This document shows positions 25,293-33,750 of a stretch of 49,100 nucleotides of DNA, piece by piece. A model generated the notes under the pieces. The model ran no database searches. It worked only from the letters and a program-made list of their open reading frames with translations, and was not told the DNA's origin. Each line of letters starts with the position of its first letter. The first letter of the stretch is position 1. The stretch is from an uncultured Bacilli bacterium (GTDB lineage: Bacteria > Bacillota_I > Bacilli_A > RF39 > UBA660), in assembly GCA_934096175.1 (NCBI GenBank), contig CAKOLG010000008.1, positions 1 to 49,100 on the forward strand, given 5' to 3'. A program made the position numbers and the translations under genes.

Positions 25293-26792
25293 ATGGAAGA
25301 TAAATTTAAAAATTATAGAGTATTAGTGATTTCGGAAAATGAAGACGATTATAATGATTTAGTTGGTAAATTTGGGCAAGTTGATTATTTTAAATCGATA
25401 GTTTGTGCCAGTAATTATTTTAAAGTAAATGAAAGTATAATAAATCAATATGATTTTATTTTTTTAGGACCATCTTTAGCTGATTATTATACGGATGGTA
25501 GTTATAAAAAATTTTTGAAGAGTTTAGTAAAGAGTGATGATTTAGTAGTTTTTGATTATGAGGAAGAAAAGAAAATTAAAGGCCGTTTAATTTTAGCTAA
25601 TAATAGAACGTTTGATAATATAGAAGATTATTTTTTTGCTGGATGGACTAGGTTGTTGCCGAAGGTGAAGGAAAGGTTGGCACAAAAGGAAAAAAAGAGT
25701 TTTAAACTTCAAACTGGTGCTAAAAGAAATATTTTTATTTCAAAGAACTTGAAAAATATTAGAATGCTTTTTTATGTACGAGAAGAAAATTTAGAAAGTA
25801 TTAAAGCTTATGTAAAAAATATGGGCTTTAAAAATATAGATTTTTATACTTATCAATTTGGTGATTTAAATATTGATGATAAGTTTTTAGTTGAAAAGTT
25901 AGGAGCTTATGATGTTGTAGTTTTGCCAAGTAGTGGGCATTTGCGTTTAAAAAATGAAGCAAGTCAGCAAATGCTTGAAAATGGGAGAATGGTTGTAAGT
26001 TTGGTTTATGCTTTTAAGGATGATTATAGAGACGGTGTTTATAGTGAAAAAGTAAGAATGAATTTTACCTTATCAAACGATCATCATTTAGAATATAAGT
26101 ATTGTTATGGAATGGTTGGTACAGGTCAGGAAGTAGAGCGAGAGATTGCTTTATTTAATACAATATTAGTAGAATATGCTAATTTTTTAAGAGAGGCTAA
26201 AATAATTGATTTTGAACCTTGTGTATTAAAAGATGTAAAATATTATAATAAGTTAGTTAAAAGGTATAGAGAAAAACAGCAATTAATTCGTTTAAAGGAG
26301 CAGGCTAGAAGAAAAAAAGTAGATATTGATGAAAAAGCAAAAATTATTTTATATGATAAATTAGTAAGAAATGTCCAAAGGTTTTTAGATTATCAAGAAC
26401 AAGGGATTAAGCGTAAAACACCAGAAATTTGTCTTAGAAAAAAAGAAGATGTTATAGAAATTACGCTTTATTTGCAAGGTAGGGTTAAGCAAAGAATATT
26501 TATACCTAATGAAAATGTTGCTGATGGCATTCGTCTGTTTGATTTACAATATTGTATAAGTGAAAATGGTAAATGGCAAATGTTAGAACCGAAAAAAGTA
26601 GGTATTTATACGTCTTTTTGGGAAGATGAGTGTAGTATTGCAAGAATGAATGAAGTTGAAATGAAAAATTTTGAAGAAATAGTTCATAAAGTAAATATGG
26701 TGTTGGAATCAGTGTTAAATGATTTAGAAAATGGTCCAAAAGAAGATAATGTTTACTCTTTAAAAAAGAAAAATAAAAAAAGAAGAAAGTAA
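25293..26792 (+). CDS. Unrecognised cytoplasmic protein, 499 aa
   Basis: I do not recognise this protein. It has no signal peptide or membrane segment. The N-terminus (YRVLVISENEDDYNDL, then YDFIFLGPSLADYY) suggests a Rossmann or receiver-like alpha/beta domain. A second one may cover about residues 145-260 (NIRMLFYVREENLESIKAYV, YDVVVLPSSGHL). A strongly basic, probably coiled-coil segment lies near residues 325-350 (KRYREKQQLIRLKEQARRKK), followed by a beta-rich C-terminal part and a Lys/Arg tail. It has its own promoter and ends exactly where the convergent pyrG ends, sharing a terminator. Confidence 0.6.
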   Translation: MEDKFKNYRVLVISENEDDYNDLVGKFGQVDYFKSIVCASNYFKVNESIINQYDFIFLGPSLADYYTDGSYKKFLKSLVKSDDLVVFDYEEEKKIKGRLILANNRTFDNIEDYFFAGWTRLLPKVKERLAQKEKKSFKLQTGAKRNIFISKNLKNIRMLFYVREENLESIKAYVKNMGFKNIDFYTYQFGDLNIDDKFLVEKLGAYDVVVLPSSGHLRLKNEASQQMLENGRMVVSLVYAFKDDYRDGVYSEKVRMNFTLSNDHHLEYKYCYGMVGTGQEVEREIALFNTILVEYANFLREAKIIDFEPCVLKDVKYYNKLVKRYREKQQLIRLKEQARRKKVDIDEKAKIILYDKLVRNVQRFLDYQEQGIKRKTPEICLRKKEDVIEITLYLQGRVKQRIFIPNENVADGIRLFDLQYCISENGKWQMLEPKKVGIYTSFWEDECSIARMNEVEMKNFEEIVHKVNMVLESVLNDLENGPKEDNVYSLKKKNKKRRK

Positions 26793-26806
26793 TTATTTCT
26801 TCTTTT
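26778..26806. terminator. Bidirectional terminator between unknown gene and pyrG
   Basis: 11-bp stem AAAAGAAGAAA/TTTCTTCTTTT with a 7-base loop, spanning the two abutting stop codons. Confidence 0.75.
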
Positions 26807-28409
26807 CATTTGTTTTAAATGCTGTTTCAATAAATGATTTAAATAAAGGGTGTGGTCGATTTGGACGTGATTTAAATTCGGGATGGAATTGACAAGCAAT
26901 GTAATGAGGATGTGATGGTAATTCGATGATTTCGACTAAGTCTGCTTGAGGGTTTATTCCAGAAAATACTAAGCCTTTGTTTGTTAATTGTTCACGATAT
27001 TTGTTATTGAATTCGTAACGATGACGATGTCTTTCAAGAATAGTATCAGTTTTGTAATCAGCAAAAGCCAATGTTTCTTTTTTGATTTGGCATTCGTAGT
27101 TACCTAAACGTAAAGTTCCCCCCATATTAATAACTTGTTTTTGATCTGACATTAAGTCAATTATTGGATTTTTGCACATTGGATCAAATTCTGTAGAGTT
27201 AGCGTCTTCTATTTTACATACGTTACGAGCAAATTCAATTGTTGCAATTTGCATACCAAGACAAATACCTAAGAAAGGAATATTATTTGTACGTGCATAT
27301 TGAGCTGCTTTAATCATACCTTCTATTCCACGTGATCCAAATCCTCCAGGAATGATGATACCTTGGGAATTTTTAAATACTTCTTTTAAGTTAATGTCTG
27401 GATTTTCAAGTTTTTCAGAATCAATCCAATTGATATTTACTTTTACGCCAATTGGATAACCAGCATGTTTAAGACTTTCCACGACAGATAAGTAAGCATC
27501 ATGAAGTTCAACGTATTTGCCTACTAGAGAAATTTCTATTTCATTTTTTAAATTATCTGTAGTTTTTACAAGGTTTTCCCATTCTTTAAGATTGATTTTT
27601 TTAGCTTCTAGTTTAAAATGTTTTAAGATGATTTCGTCGATACCTTGTTCGTGGTAGACAAGAGGAATACTATAAACATTAGTAACATCAGGAGAGGAAA
27701 TTACGTTTGTTGGGGAAATGCTACAGAACATAGATATTTTTTTCTTGATATCTTCTTCTAACATAATTGGTGTGCGGCATACAATGATGTCTGGTTGAAT
27801 ACCTAAACCACGTAATTCAATAACGGAATGTTGAGTTGGTTTGGTTTTTAGTTCACCACTGCCATAAATTGATGGTACTAGTGTAGTGTGAACATATAGT
27901 GTATTTTCAACGCCTTCCTCTAGACGCATTTGTCTTAAGGCTTCTAGGAAAGCTTGTGATTCAATATCACCAATTGTTCCGCCAATTTCAGTTATTATGA
28001 TATCGGCATTAGAAGTTCTTGCTGCTTCATAAATTTTTGCTTTAATTTCATTAGTAACGTGCGGAACAATTTGAACTGTTCCACCTAAAAAGTCACCACG
28101 GCGTTCTTTTTCAATGACGGATGCAAAAACTTTTCCCATTGTCATATTGGATGTGTAGTTTAATTCTTCGTCGATATAACGCTCGTAGTGACCTAAGTCT
28201 AAGTCAGTTTCAGAACCATCACTTGTTACAAAAACTTCGCCATGTTGGTATGGTGACATTGTTCCTGGATCCACGTTAATATATGGATCAAATTTTTGCA
28301 TGAATACTTTATATCCACGCGATTTTAATAATAGTGCAATTGATGATGCGGTAATTCCTTTACCAAGACCTGATACAACACCACCAGTTACAAATACATA
28401 TTTAGCCAT
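26793..28409 (-). CDS. pyrG: CTP synthase
   Basis: Makes CTP from UTP, ATP and glutamine. It has 538 aa, the usual size. The synthetase domain starts MAKYVFVTGGVVSGLGKG, with QKFDPYINVDPGTMSP and EIGGTIGDIES. The glutaminase domain has GICLGMQ (nucleophile Cys) and CQFHPEFKSRP (His, Glu). AAGGAGG lies 7 bases before the ATG. The leader holds a hairpin with T run right after the predicted transcription start, suggesting control by attenuation as is known for pyrG of Gram-positive bacteria. Confidence 0.97.
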   Translation of the reverse strand: MAKYVFVTGGVVSGLGKGITASSIALLLKSRGYKVFMQKFDPYINVDPGTMSPYQHGEVFVTSDGSETDLDLGHYERYIDEELNYTSNMTMGKVFASVIEKERRGDFLGGTVQIVPHVTNEIKAKIYEAARTSNADIIITEIGGTIGDIESQAFLEALRQMRLEEGVENTLYVHTTLVPSIYGSGELKTKPTQHSVIELRGLGIQPDIIVCRTPIMLEEDIKKKISMFCSISPTNVISSPDVTNVYSIPLVYHEQGIDEIILKHFKLEAKKINLKEWENLVKTTDNLKNEIEISLVGKYVELHDAYLSVVESLKHAGYPIGVKVNINWIDSEKLENPDINLKEVFKNSQGIIIPGGFGSRGIEGMIKAAQYARTNNIPFLGICLGMQIATIEFARNVCKIEDANSTEFDPMCKNPIIDLMSDQKQVINMGGTLRLGNYECQIKKETLAFADYKTDTILERHRHRYEFNNKYREQLTNKGLVFSGINPQADLVEIIELPSHPHYIACQFHPEFKSRPNRPHPLFKSFIETAFKTNEKKK

Positions 28410-28431
28410 TTTTTCTACCTCCTTACCAAAT

Positions 28432-28468
28432 AAAAAAAGACTATGTGTGAGAACACAATAGGCTCTTT
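28432..28468 (-). promoter_or_regulatory. pyrG leader terminator (attenuator)
   Basis: On the minus strand AAAGA-CTAT-TGTG pairs with CACA-ATAG-TCTTT, with bulges (GC on one arm, C on the other) and a 4-base loop, followed by seven T. The 5' arm begins at about the predicted transcription start. A terminator between promoter and ribosome binding site implies conditional read-through. Confidence 0.7.
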
Positions 28469-28471
28469 TAG

Positions 28472-28500
28472 ATTATACCACTTTGATAAAGTGTTGTGTA
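28472..28500 (-). promoter_or_regulatory. pyrG promoter with dyad in the spacer
   Basis: On the minus strand TACACA (28500-28495), 17 bases, TATAAT (28477-28472). The spacer holds the inverted repeat CACTTT-n3-AAAGTG (28479-28493), a possible operator. Confidence 0.6.
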
Positions 28501-28535
28501 AAAAAAATAAGAAAAATTTTGATTATTGATAAACA

Positions 28536-28563
28536 TTGACATAATTTTATGATATTATATAAA
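28536..28563 (+). promoter_or_regulatory. Promoter of zinc-ribbon membrane protein gene
   Basis: Perfect TTGACA, 16 bases, TATAAA; the only consensus -35 noted in the window. It is divergent from pyrG. Confidence 0.6.
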
Positions 28564-28588
28564 TAATAAAGAATAAGGGCGTGGTTTG

Positions 28589-29590
28589 ATGCGATGTCTA
28601 AAGTGTGGAGAAATTGTTGCAGATTATTGTGATAAATGTCCCAGTTGTGGTGCTGAATTAAAAAGCTTGGATTCTGATATTGAATTGCCAATATTAAAGT
28701 CTGAAAAAAAAGTGAAAGAAGATGTTTTACCTGATTGGCAAATAAAAGAAGAAAAGTTAGTTGCCGTAAACGAAGAAAATTTTGATTCGGAAAAAAATAT
28801 TGAGTATAGAAAAAAAATATTAAAAGGAGCAATTATCTTTACTTTAATAGTAATAGTTATATTTGGACTTATTATGATAGTGGTGCGTTCAAATAGTAAT
28901 TTATATAATAAACCTAATTTATATGATAGTAAGCAAGTAGAAGATATTTTAAATAGTTATAGGAAATATCAAAATAATGATGATGTGCTTTCTTTATTAG
29001 AAAGTGTAAAGAATGATGATGAAAATAAAAATGAGGTTCAAGAAAAAACAAATGAAGTGTTTAAAGCTTGGTTGTTAGAAATAGATGTAACACAAAAACA
29101 AAGTGATTTTAATAAGGTTTTAGATAATTATCAAGATATATTAGTTAAGATATATAATCAGTTTGTTTATACAGTTAATGATAATGAAGTTAAAATGTTA
29201 TCAGAAGAAGATTATAATAGTTTATTGCAGAATATTAATACGATTAGAAATGATAGTGAAATATATTATACTGGTTTAAATTTGTATAATGAACATGATT
29301 ATAATATGGCTTATGAAAAACTTTTAGATATTTCTTTAGAGAGTATTTTTTATGATGAGGCTTTAAAATTAAAGCTTGCAATTGAAGAATATATTATTAA
29401 TATAATGCAGAATGATATTAATAAAATAGAAGATGAAATAAGATATTTAGATTACGAAAAGCAAAAAGATGGTTATTTACAAATTATATATATTATTCAA
29501 GCATATAAAAGTGTTTATAGTAATGTTAAATTGGAAGAGAATGAAATTTATCGAGAATTATATAATAAATATAGTATGTATGTTAGTTAG
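28589..29590 (+). CDS. Zinc-ribbon membrane protein, unknown function
   Basis: A 333-aa protein with an N-terminal zinc ribbon (MRCLKCGE, then CDKCPSCGAEL: two CxxC pairs within residues 3-20), an acidic linker, one transmembrane helix (about 87-108, GAIIFTLIVIVIFGLIMIVV) and a helical C-terminal region with TPR-like features (YYTGLNLYNEHDYNMAYEKL). Zinc-ribbon plus membrane-helix proteins are common in Firmicutes and mostly uncharacterised. GGGCGTGG precedes the ATG; a TTG one codon earlier is also open. Confidence 0.65.
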   Translation: MRCLKCGEIVADYCDKCPSCGAELKSLDSDIELPILKSEKKVKEDVLPDWQIKEEKLVAVNEENFDSEKNIEYRKKILKGAIIFTLIVIVIFGLIMIVVRSNSNLYNKPNLYDSKQVEDILNSYRKYQNNDDVLSLLESVKNDDENKNEVQEKTNEVFKAWLLEIDVTQKQSDFNKVLDNYQDILVKIYNQFVYTVNDNEVKMLSEEDYNSLLQNINTIRNDSEIYYTGLNLYNEHDYNMAYEKLLDISLESIFYDEALKLKLAIEEYIINIMQNDINKIEDEIRYLDYEKQKDGYLQIIYIIQAYKSVYSNVKLEENEIYRELYNKYSMYVS

Positions 29591-29618
29591 GGCTCATGTA
29601 TTTGAGTCTTTTATTTTT
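29591..29618 (+). terminator. Probable terminator after zinc-ribbon gene
   Basis: GGCTCA/TGAGTC (6 bp with one G-U) with a 6-base loop, then TTTTATTTTTT. Confidence 0.6.
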
Positions 29619-29680
29619 TGTAAATGTTATTGCGGTGTACAAGATTTTTGTGTATCATATACTTGTGAAAGTTTACACTG

Positions 29681-29692
29681 AAGTTATAACTT
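29681..29692. promoter_or_regulatory. 12-bp palindrome in the ABC exporter leader
   Basis: Perfect palindrome AAGTTATAACTT, 18 bases after a TATACT (29658-29663) and 32 bases before the ABC exporter start. It could be an operator; chance cannot be excluded in DNA this AT-rich. Confidence 0.3.
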
Positions 29693-29724
29693 TAAATATT
29701 AGAAATATTTTTAGAGGAGGATTT

Positions 29725-31458
29725 ATGGAAAGTTTAAAAAATTTTAAAATATTATTGCGTTATTTTAAAAATGATAAAATTAAATTGATTTTTTATATTA
29801 TTTTAACAGTTATTAGAAATTTTGAACCTTTAATTAATGCATTTGTATGGTCAACAGCTTTTGAAGCATTAGCATCACAAAATATAAGTTTATTTATAAA
29901 ATGTTTGATTACTTGGAGTTCGATTATTATTTTTTGTTGGGTTGTTTTAGAGTTGCCTTTAGAACTTATTTATAATTATTTGGAAAAGAAATTTATGGAA
30001 AATGTGAATAAGGATTTATATAAGAAAGTTAATGATTTACCAGCAATTGCTTTTGAAAATATTGGAACTGGGGAGTTTGTCAATAGAATGTATAATGATC
30101 CAGATAGAATCTTAGAACTTTTAAAAAAACTTATTAAGTTGACTTGTAGATTAATAATTGGAATTATTGTGGTGGTAGTGTCTTTTACAATATCTTGGCT
30201 TGTGGGATTAGAATTAATAGTTTTAGTAGTTGTTATGTTTATTTTATCTAATATATATTATCCGCGAATAAAAAAGACACAAGAAGAAATAAAAAAGGAA
30301 GCTGATCAATATATAAAGTCTGTTACACAGAATATTACGGGTGTAAGAGAAATAAAAGCTTTAGGAATAAAGGATAAAATTAATAGAAATATATTTAAGA
30401 GTATTGAGGATTTATTTGGCAAGCAGAAAAAGATTGGAAAAGATGAAGTTATTTATTATGTTTTAAATAATTTATGTTATTTTGTAATTCAGTTTTTTAT
30501 TTTATTAACTTTAGGATTGCAATATTTTAAAGGTGTTATTACATTTGCTTCATTTGTTTTATTAGAAAGATATATATGGCGTATTGATGATGTTGTTGAA
30601 TCTTTGTCAGAATTTGGAATTAATTATAATAAAGTATCAGTTTCATTGAAGAGAATTGATGAAATATTAAATAATAGATTATATGAAGATGAAAAGTTTG
30701 GTAAAAGGGAAGTAAATGATAAGTTATGTCGTATTGAATTTAAAGATGTTCAATTTAAGTATCGTGAGGAAGAAGAATTTATTTTAAAGGGTTTGTCGAT
30801 GGATTTGGAACCTAATAAAAAAATAGCAATTGTTGGAAAGTCGGGACAAGGTAAATCAACTTTATTTAATTTGTTATTGAGATATTTTGATAGTACAAGG
30901 GGAACTATAGAAATAAATGGAGTAGATATTAAAGATTTGAGTGAAGATTCTTTAAGAAAAAATATTTCTATTATAAGGCAAACACCTTATTTATTTAATA
31001 CAACAATTTTTGATAATTTTAAGATTGTGAAAGAAGATGTAACTTTAGAGGAAATAAGGAATGTTTGTAAAAAAGCTTATATAGATCAATATATTATTTC
31101 TTTGCCTAATGGATATGATACTTTAATTGGTGAAGGTGGTGTTAATTTATCTGGAGGCCAGAAACAGAGAATTGCAATTGCGCGAACATTACTTAAAGAT
31201 ACGAAAGTAATTTTATTTGATGAGGCAACTTCTGCTCTTGATAATCAATCACAAGAATATATAAAGAAAACTATAGATGATCTTGTAAAAACTCATACTA
31301 TTATTATAGTGGCGCATAGGTTGTCAACTATTATGGATGCTGATCAAATTTATGTAATTGATGATGGTAAATTAGTTGCAAGTGGAACTCATAAAGAATT
31401 GATGGAAACATCATCATTGTATAAAAATTTATATAGTCCAGAAGTATTAGAAGTTTAA
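29725..31458 (+). CDS. ABC exporter, fused membrane and ATPase domains
   Basis: A 577-aa half-transporter of the MsbA/LmrA/MdlB type that works as a dimer; the substrate is unknown. Residues 1-320 hold about six transmembrane helices. The ATPase domain has Walker A GKSGQGKST, a Q-loop (IIRQTPYLF), signature NLSGGQKQR, Walker B VILFDEATSALD and the switch His in IIVAHRLST. I chose the ATG at 29725 because AGAGGAGG lies 7 bases before it; the frame is open back to 29596 but lacks a ribosome binding site and crosses the terminator of the previous gene. It appears to be a single-gene unit. Confidence 0.92.
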   Translation: MESLKNFKILLRYFKNDKIKLIFYIILTVIRNFEPLINAFVWSTAFEALASQNISLFIKCLITWSSIIIFCWVVLELPLELIYNYLEKKFMENVNKDLYKKVNDLPAIAFENIGTGEFVNRMYNDPDRILELLKKLIKLTCRLIIGIIVVVVSFTISWLVGLELIVLVVVMFILSNIYYPRIKKTQEEIKKEADQYIKSVTQNITGVREIKALGIKDKINRNIFKSIEDLFGKQKKIGKDEVIYYVLNNLCYFVIQFFILLTLGLQYFKGVITFASFVLLERYIWRIDDVVESLSEFGINYNKVSVSLKRIDEILNNRLYEDEKFGKREVNDKLCRIEFKDVQFKYREEEEFILKGLSMDLEPNKKIAIVGKSGQGKSTLFNLLLRYFDSTRGTIEINGVDIKDLSEDSLRKNISIIRQTPYLFNTTIFDNFKIVKEDVTLEEIRNVCKKAYIDQYIISLPNGYDTLIGEGGVNLSGGQKQRIAIARTLLKDTKVILFDEATSALDNQSQEYIKKTIDDLVKTHTIIIVAHRLSTIMDADQIYVIDDGKLVASGTHKELMETSSLYKNLYSPEVLEV

Positions 31459-31471
31459 TACTTCTTTTTTT
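31441..31471 (+). terminator. Terminator of the ABC exporter gene
   Basis: Perfect 8-bp stem GAAGTATT/AATACTTC with an 8-base loop, then seven T, spanning the stop codon. Confidence 0.85.
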
Positions 31472-31480
31472 ATTTAAAAT

Positions 31481-31509
31481 TTGTTTTTATTAGTATGTTT
31501 TGGTAAAAT
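31481..31509 (+). promoter_or_regulatory. Promoter of the YgjP-like gene and downstream translation genes
   Basis: TTGTTT, 17 bases, TAAAAT with TGG before it (extended -10). The predicted start of transcription excludes the ATG at 31514 and favours the GTG at 31526. Confidence 0.6.
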
Positions 31510-31525
31510 ATTAATGGTGATTAAC

Positions 31526-32155
31526 GTGGAAGTAATATTAGGTGGGGAGAAAGTTATTGTTGAAATAGTTAGAAAAAATAATAAAAATGTTTATTTTAGA
31601 TTTAAAGATAATGTTTTAGTAGTTACAGCAAATCGATTTGTGAGTGAAAATGCAATAAAGGATATGATTTTGCAAAACGAAAAGTCATTACTTAGGATGT
31701 ATAGTCATGTTGTTAAACAAAGTGAAAAGGCGTTACAATTTTATTATTTAGGTAAACCATATACGAAAGTGTTTGATGAAACAGTAAAAAAAGTTGAATT
31801 AGATGATGGAATGATATATGCCAAAAATGAAAGAATGTTAGAATTATGGTATAAAAAGGAATGCGAAAGAGTTTTTAGTGAGAGGATAAATATTTGCTTA
31901 GAAGATTTTGTTAATATTCCAAAGTTTTCTTTAAAAATTAGGAATATGAAAACGCGTTGGGGAGTAAATAACGTCACAAAGAAAATAATTACGTTAAATA
32001 GTGAATTGTTAAAAAAAGATGTGAGTTTAATTGATTATGTTATTGTACACGAGTTATGTCATTTTTATGAAGCAAATCATAGTGCAAGATTTTGGTATCA
32101 GGTTGGTTTACGATATCCAGAGTATAAAAGGGCAAGAAAGTATTTAAGAGGTTAA
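31526..32155 (+). CDS. YgjP-like metallopeptidase-domain protein
   Basis: A 209-aa protein of the YgjP/DUF45 group related to M48 peptidases. The zinc motif HELCHFYEANHSARFW begins at His175, followed by a third ligand-like region; the core also has KTRWGVNNVTKKIITLNS, typical of the family. The function is unproven. It starts at GTG with GGTGAT 7 bases upstream, and the next gene follows 2 bases after its stop, so it heads an operon with the TrmH-type methyltransferase, rimM and trmD. Confidence 0.85.
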   Translation: MEVILGGEKVIVEIVRKNNKNVYFRFKDNVLVVTANRFVSENAIKDMILQNEKSLLRMYSHVVKQSEKALQFYYLGKPYTKVFDETVKKVELDDGMIYAKNERMLELWYKKECERVFSERINICLEDFVNIPKFSLKIRNMKTRWGVNNVTKKIITLNSELLKKDVSLIDYVIVHELCHFYEANHSARFWYQVGLRYPEYKRARKYLRG

Positions 32156-32157
32156 AA

Positions 32158-32892
32158 ATGGAAATAATTAGTTCATTGGAAAATAAGAAAATAAAAAATT
32201 TAAGTAAGTTATTATTGAAAAAATATCGTGATAGTGAAGGTAAATTTTTAATTGATGGTGAACATTTAGTTCAAGAAGCTTATAAAAAAGGTTTATTGTT
32301 AGAAGTTATAATGACAGAGGAATGTCCATGTAAGTTTGATGTACCAGTTACATACGTTACTTATGAAGTTTTAAAAAAATTAAGTAATGCAACAAATCCA
32401 CAAAAAGTTGTTGGCGTTTGTCGGAAATTTAATAATGAGAAAGTTATTGGTAATAAAGTTTTAATTTTAGATGATTTGCAAGATCCAGGTAATTTAGGGA
32501 CAATTATTCGTAGTAGTGTTGCATTTGGTGTTGATACAATTGTTATGTCGTTAAATACTGTTGATCTATATAATGATAAGGTAATTCGTGCATCAGAAGG
32601 AATGATATTTCATATAGATATAGTAAAAAAAGATTTGTCTGATTTTGTTAAGCAAATGATAGAAAAAGGTTATAATATTTATGGAACTAAAGTTGATGGG
32701 GGAACAGAGGTTCAAAAAATTGATTTTGGTACTAAAGTAGGTTTTATTGTTGGTAATGAAGGGGCTGGAGTGAAGGCTGAACTTTTAGATTTGTGTCATG
32801 ACTATATTTATATACCTATGAGTGAAAGATGTGAAAGTTTAAATGTTGGTGTTGCAACAAGTATTATTTTATATGTGATGAGTAATAAATGA
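32158..32892 (+). CDS. TrmH/SpoU-family RNA 2'-O-methyltransferase
   Basis: A 244-aa SAM-dependent ribose methyltransferase with a trefoil-knot fold, resembling RlmB/YsgA proteins that act on 23S rRNA. An N-terminal L30e-like substrate domain (GKFLIDGEHLVQEA) is followed by three SpoU motifs: LDDLQDPGNLGTIIRSSVAFG region, IVGNEGAGV and ESLNVGVATSI. The target nucleotide is not certain. It lies between a metallopeptidase-like gene and a small unknown gene of the same operon. Confidence 0.88.
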   Translation: MEIISSLENKKIKNLSKLLLKKYRDSEGKFLIDGEHLVQEAYKKGLLLEVIMTEECPCKFDVPVTYVTYEVLKKLSNATNPQKVVGVCRKFNNEKVIGNKVLILDDLQDPGNLGTIIRSSVAFGVDTIVMSLNTVDLYNDKVIRASEGMIFHIDIVKKDLSDFVKQMIEKGYNIYGTKVDGGTEVQKIDFGTKVGFIVGNEGAGVKAELLDLCHDYIYIPMSERCESLNVGVATSIILYVMSNK

Positions 32893-32905
32893 TGAGGTGA
32901 TTTTG

Positions 32906-33256
32906 GTGGAACGATTAAATATTAATGAAGAGATGGCTTTTCAATATGTTATTGGAGCACTTCGTGATTTAGGGTATTTTGGAGAATTAAAAATTGAAAA
33001 GTTTATAAATGATGATAATTATGATTATATTGTAACGGAAAAGTTAAATTATAAGGGAAAAATGACAACAAGAATTATTCCAATGAAAAAATATTTTTTT
33101 AATCAACTTATTGAATATGGTTTATTTTTAAAAGGAGCAGAAAATATAAACGTTGGTTCTTATCTTAGTAAAGGAAAGATTATATATTTTGCAAAATATC
33201 AAGCATTTAGTCATGGTAATGGTTTTGAAAAGTATACTAAAAAGAAAAGAAGGTAA
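32906..33256 (+). CDS. Small basic protein of unknown function upstream of rimM
   Basis: A 116-aa protein not recognised. It has no signal or membrane segment; an acidic N-terminal half gives way to a basic tail (FEKYTKKKRR) that could contact RNA. It starts at GTG 32906, with GAGGTGAT 5 bases upstream. It is tightly packed between the TrmH-type gene and rimM, which suggests a role in RNA modification or ribosome assembly (inference from context). Confidence 0.6.
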   Translation: MERLNINEEMAFQYVIGALRDLGYFGELKIEKFINDDNYDYIVTEKLNYKGKMTTRIIPMKKYFFNQLIEYGLFLKGAENINVGSYLSKGKIIYFAKYQAFSHGNGFEKYTKKKRR

Positions 33257-33258
33257 AA

Positions 33259-33750
33259 ATGGATTTTGTTTATATTGGTAAAGTAGTTAATACTCATGGA
33301 ATTAAAGGAGAACTTAGAATATTAAGTAATTTTGATAAGAAAGATTTGATATTTAAAGCTGGTTTTAAGTTTTATATTGGTAATAATTATTGTGAAGAGG
33401 TTGTTAAGTCGTATCGTAAGCATAAAGAGTTTGATATGGTTTTATTTGAGGGATATGATAATATTAATCAAGTTTTAAAGTATTTAAAAATGAATGTATA
33501 TGTAAAAAGAACTGATTTAAAGTTGAAAGATAAAGATTATTTATTAGAAGATTTAATTGGTTTAAAGGTGTTGTTTGCTGGTAAAGTACTTGGTAAGTGT
33601 GAAGAAATTGTGTATAATGGTAGTAATATATTATTGAGTATAACTGGGGAAAAGCATTTTTATATACCTAATAATGATTATTTTATTAAAGATGTTGATT
33701 TTTTAAAAAAAGAAATAAATGTGTTAAATGTTGAAGGATTGATATTATGA
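33259..33750 (+). CDS. rimM: Ribosome maturation factor RimM
   Basis: A 163-aa 30S assembly factor that binds uS19. The N-terminal beta-barrel begins MDFVYIGKVVNTHGIKGELRI, diagnostic for RimM; the C-terminal PRC barrel contains the YLLEDLIGLKV and FYIPNNDYFIKDVD segments. The stop overlaps the trmD start by 4 bases (ATGA), giving translational coupling as in most bacteria. Confidence 0.93.
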   Translation: MDFVYIGKVVNTHGIKGELRILSNFDKKDLIFKAGFKFYIGNNYCEEVVKSYRKHKEFDMVLFEGYDNINQVLKYLKMNVYVKRTDLKLKDKDYLLEDLIGLKVLFAGKVLGKCEEIVYNGSNILLSITGEKHFYIPNNDYFIKDVDFLKKEINVLNVEGLIL

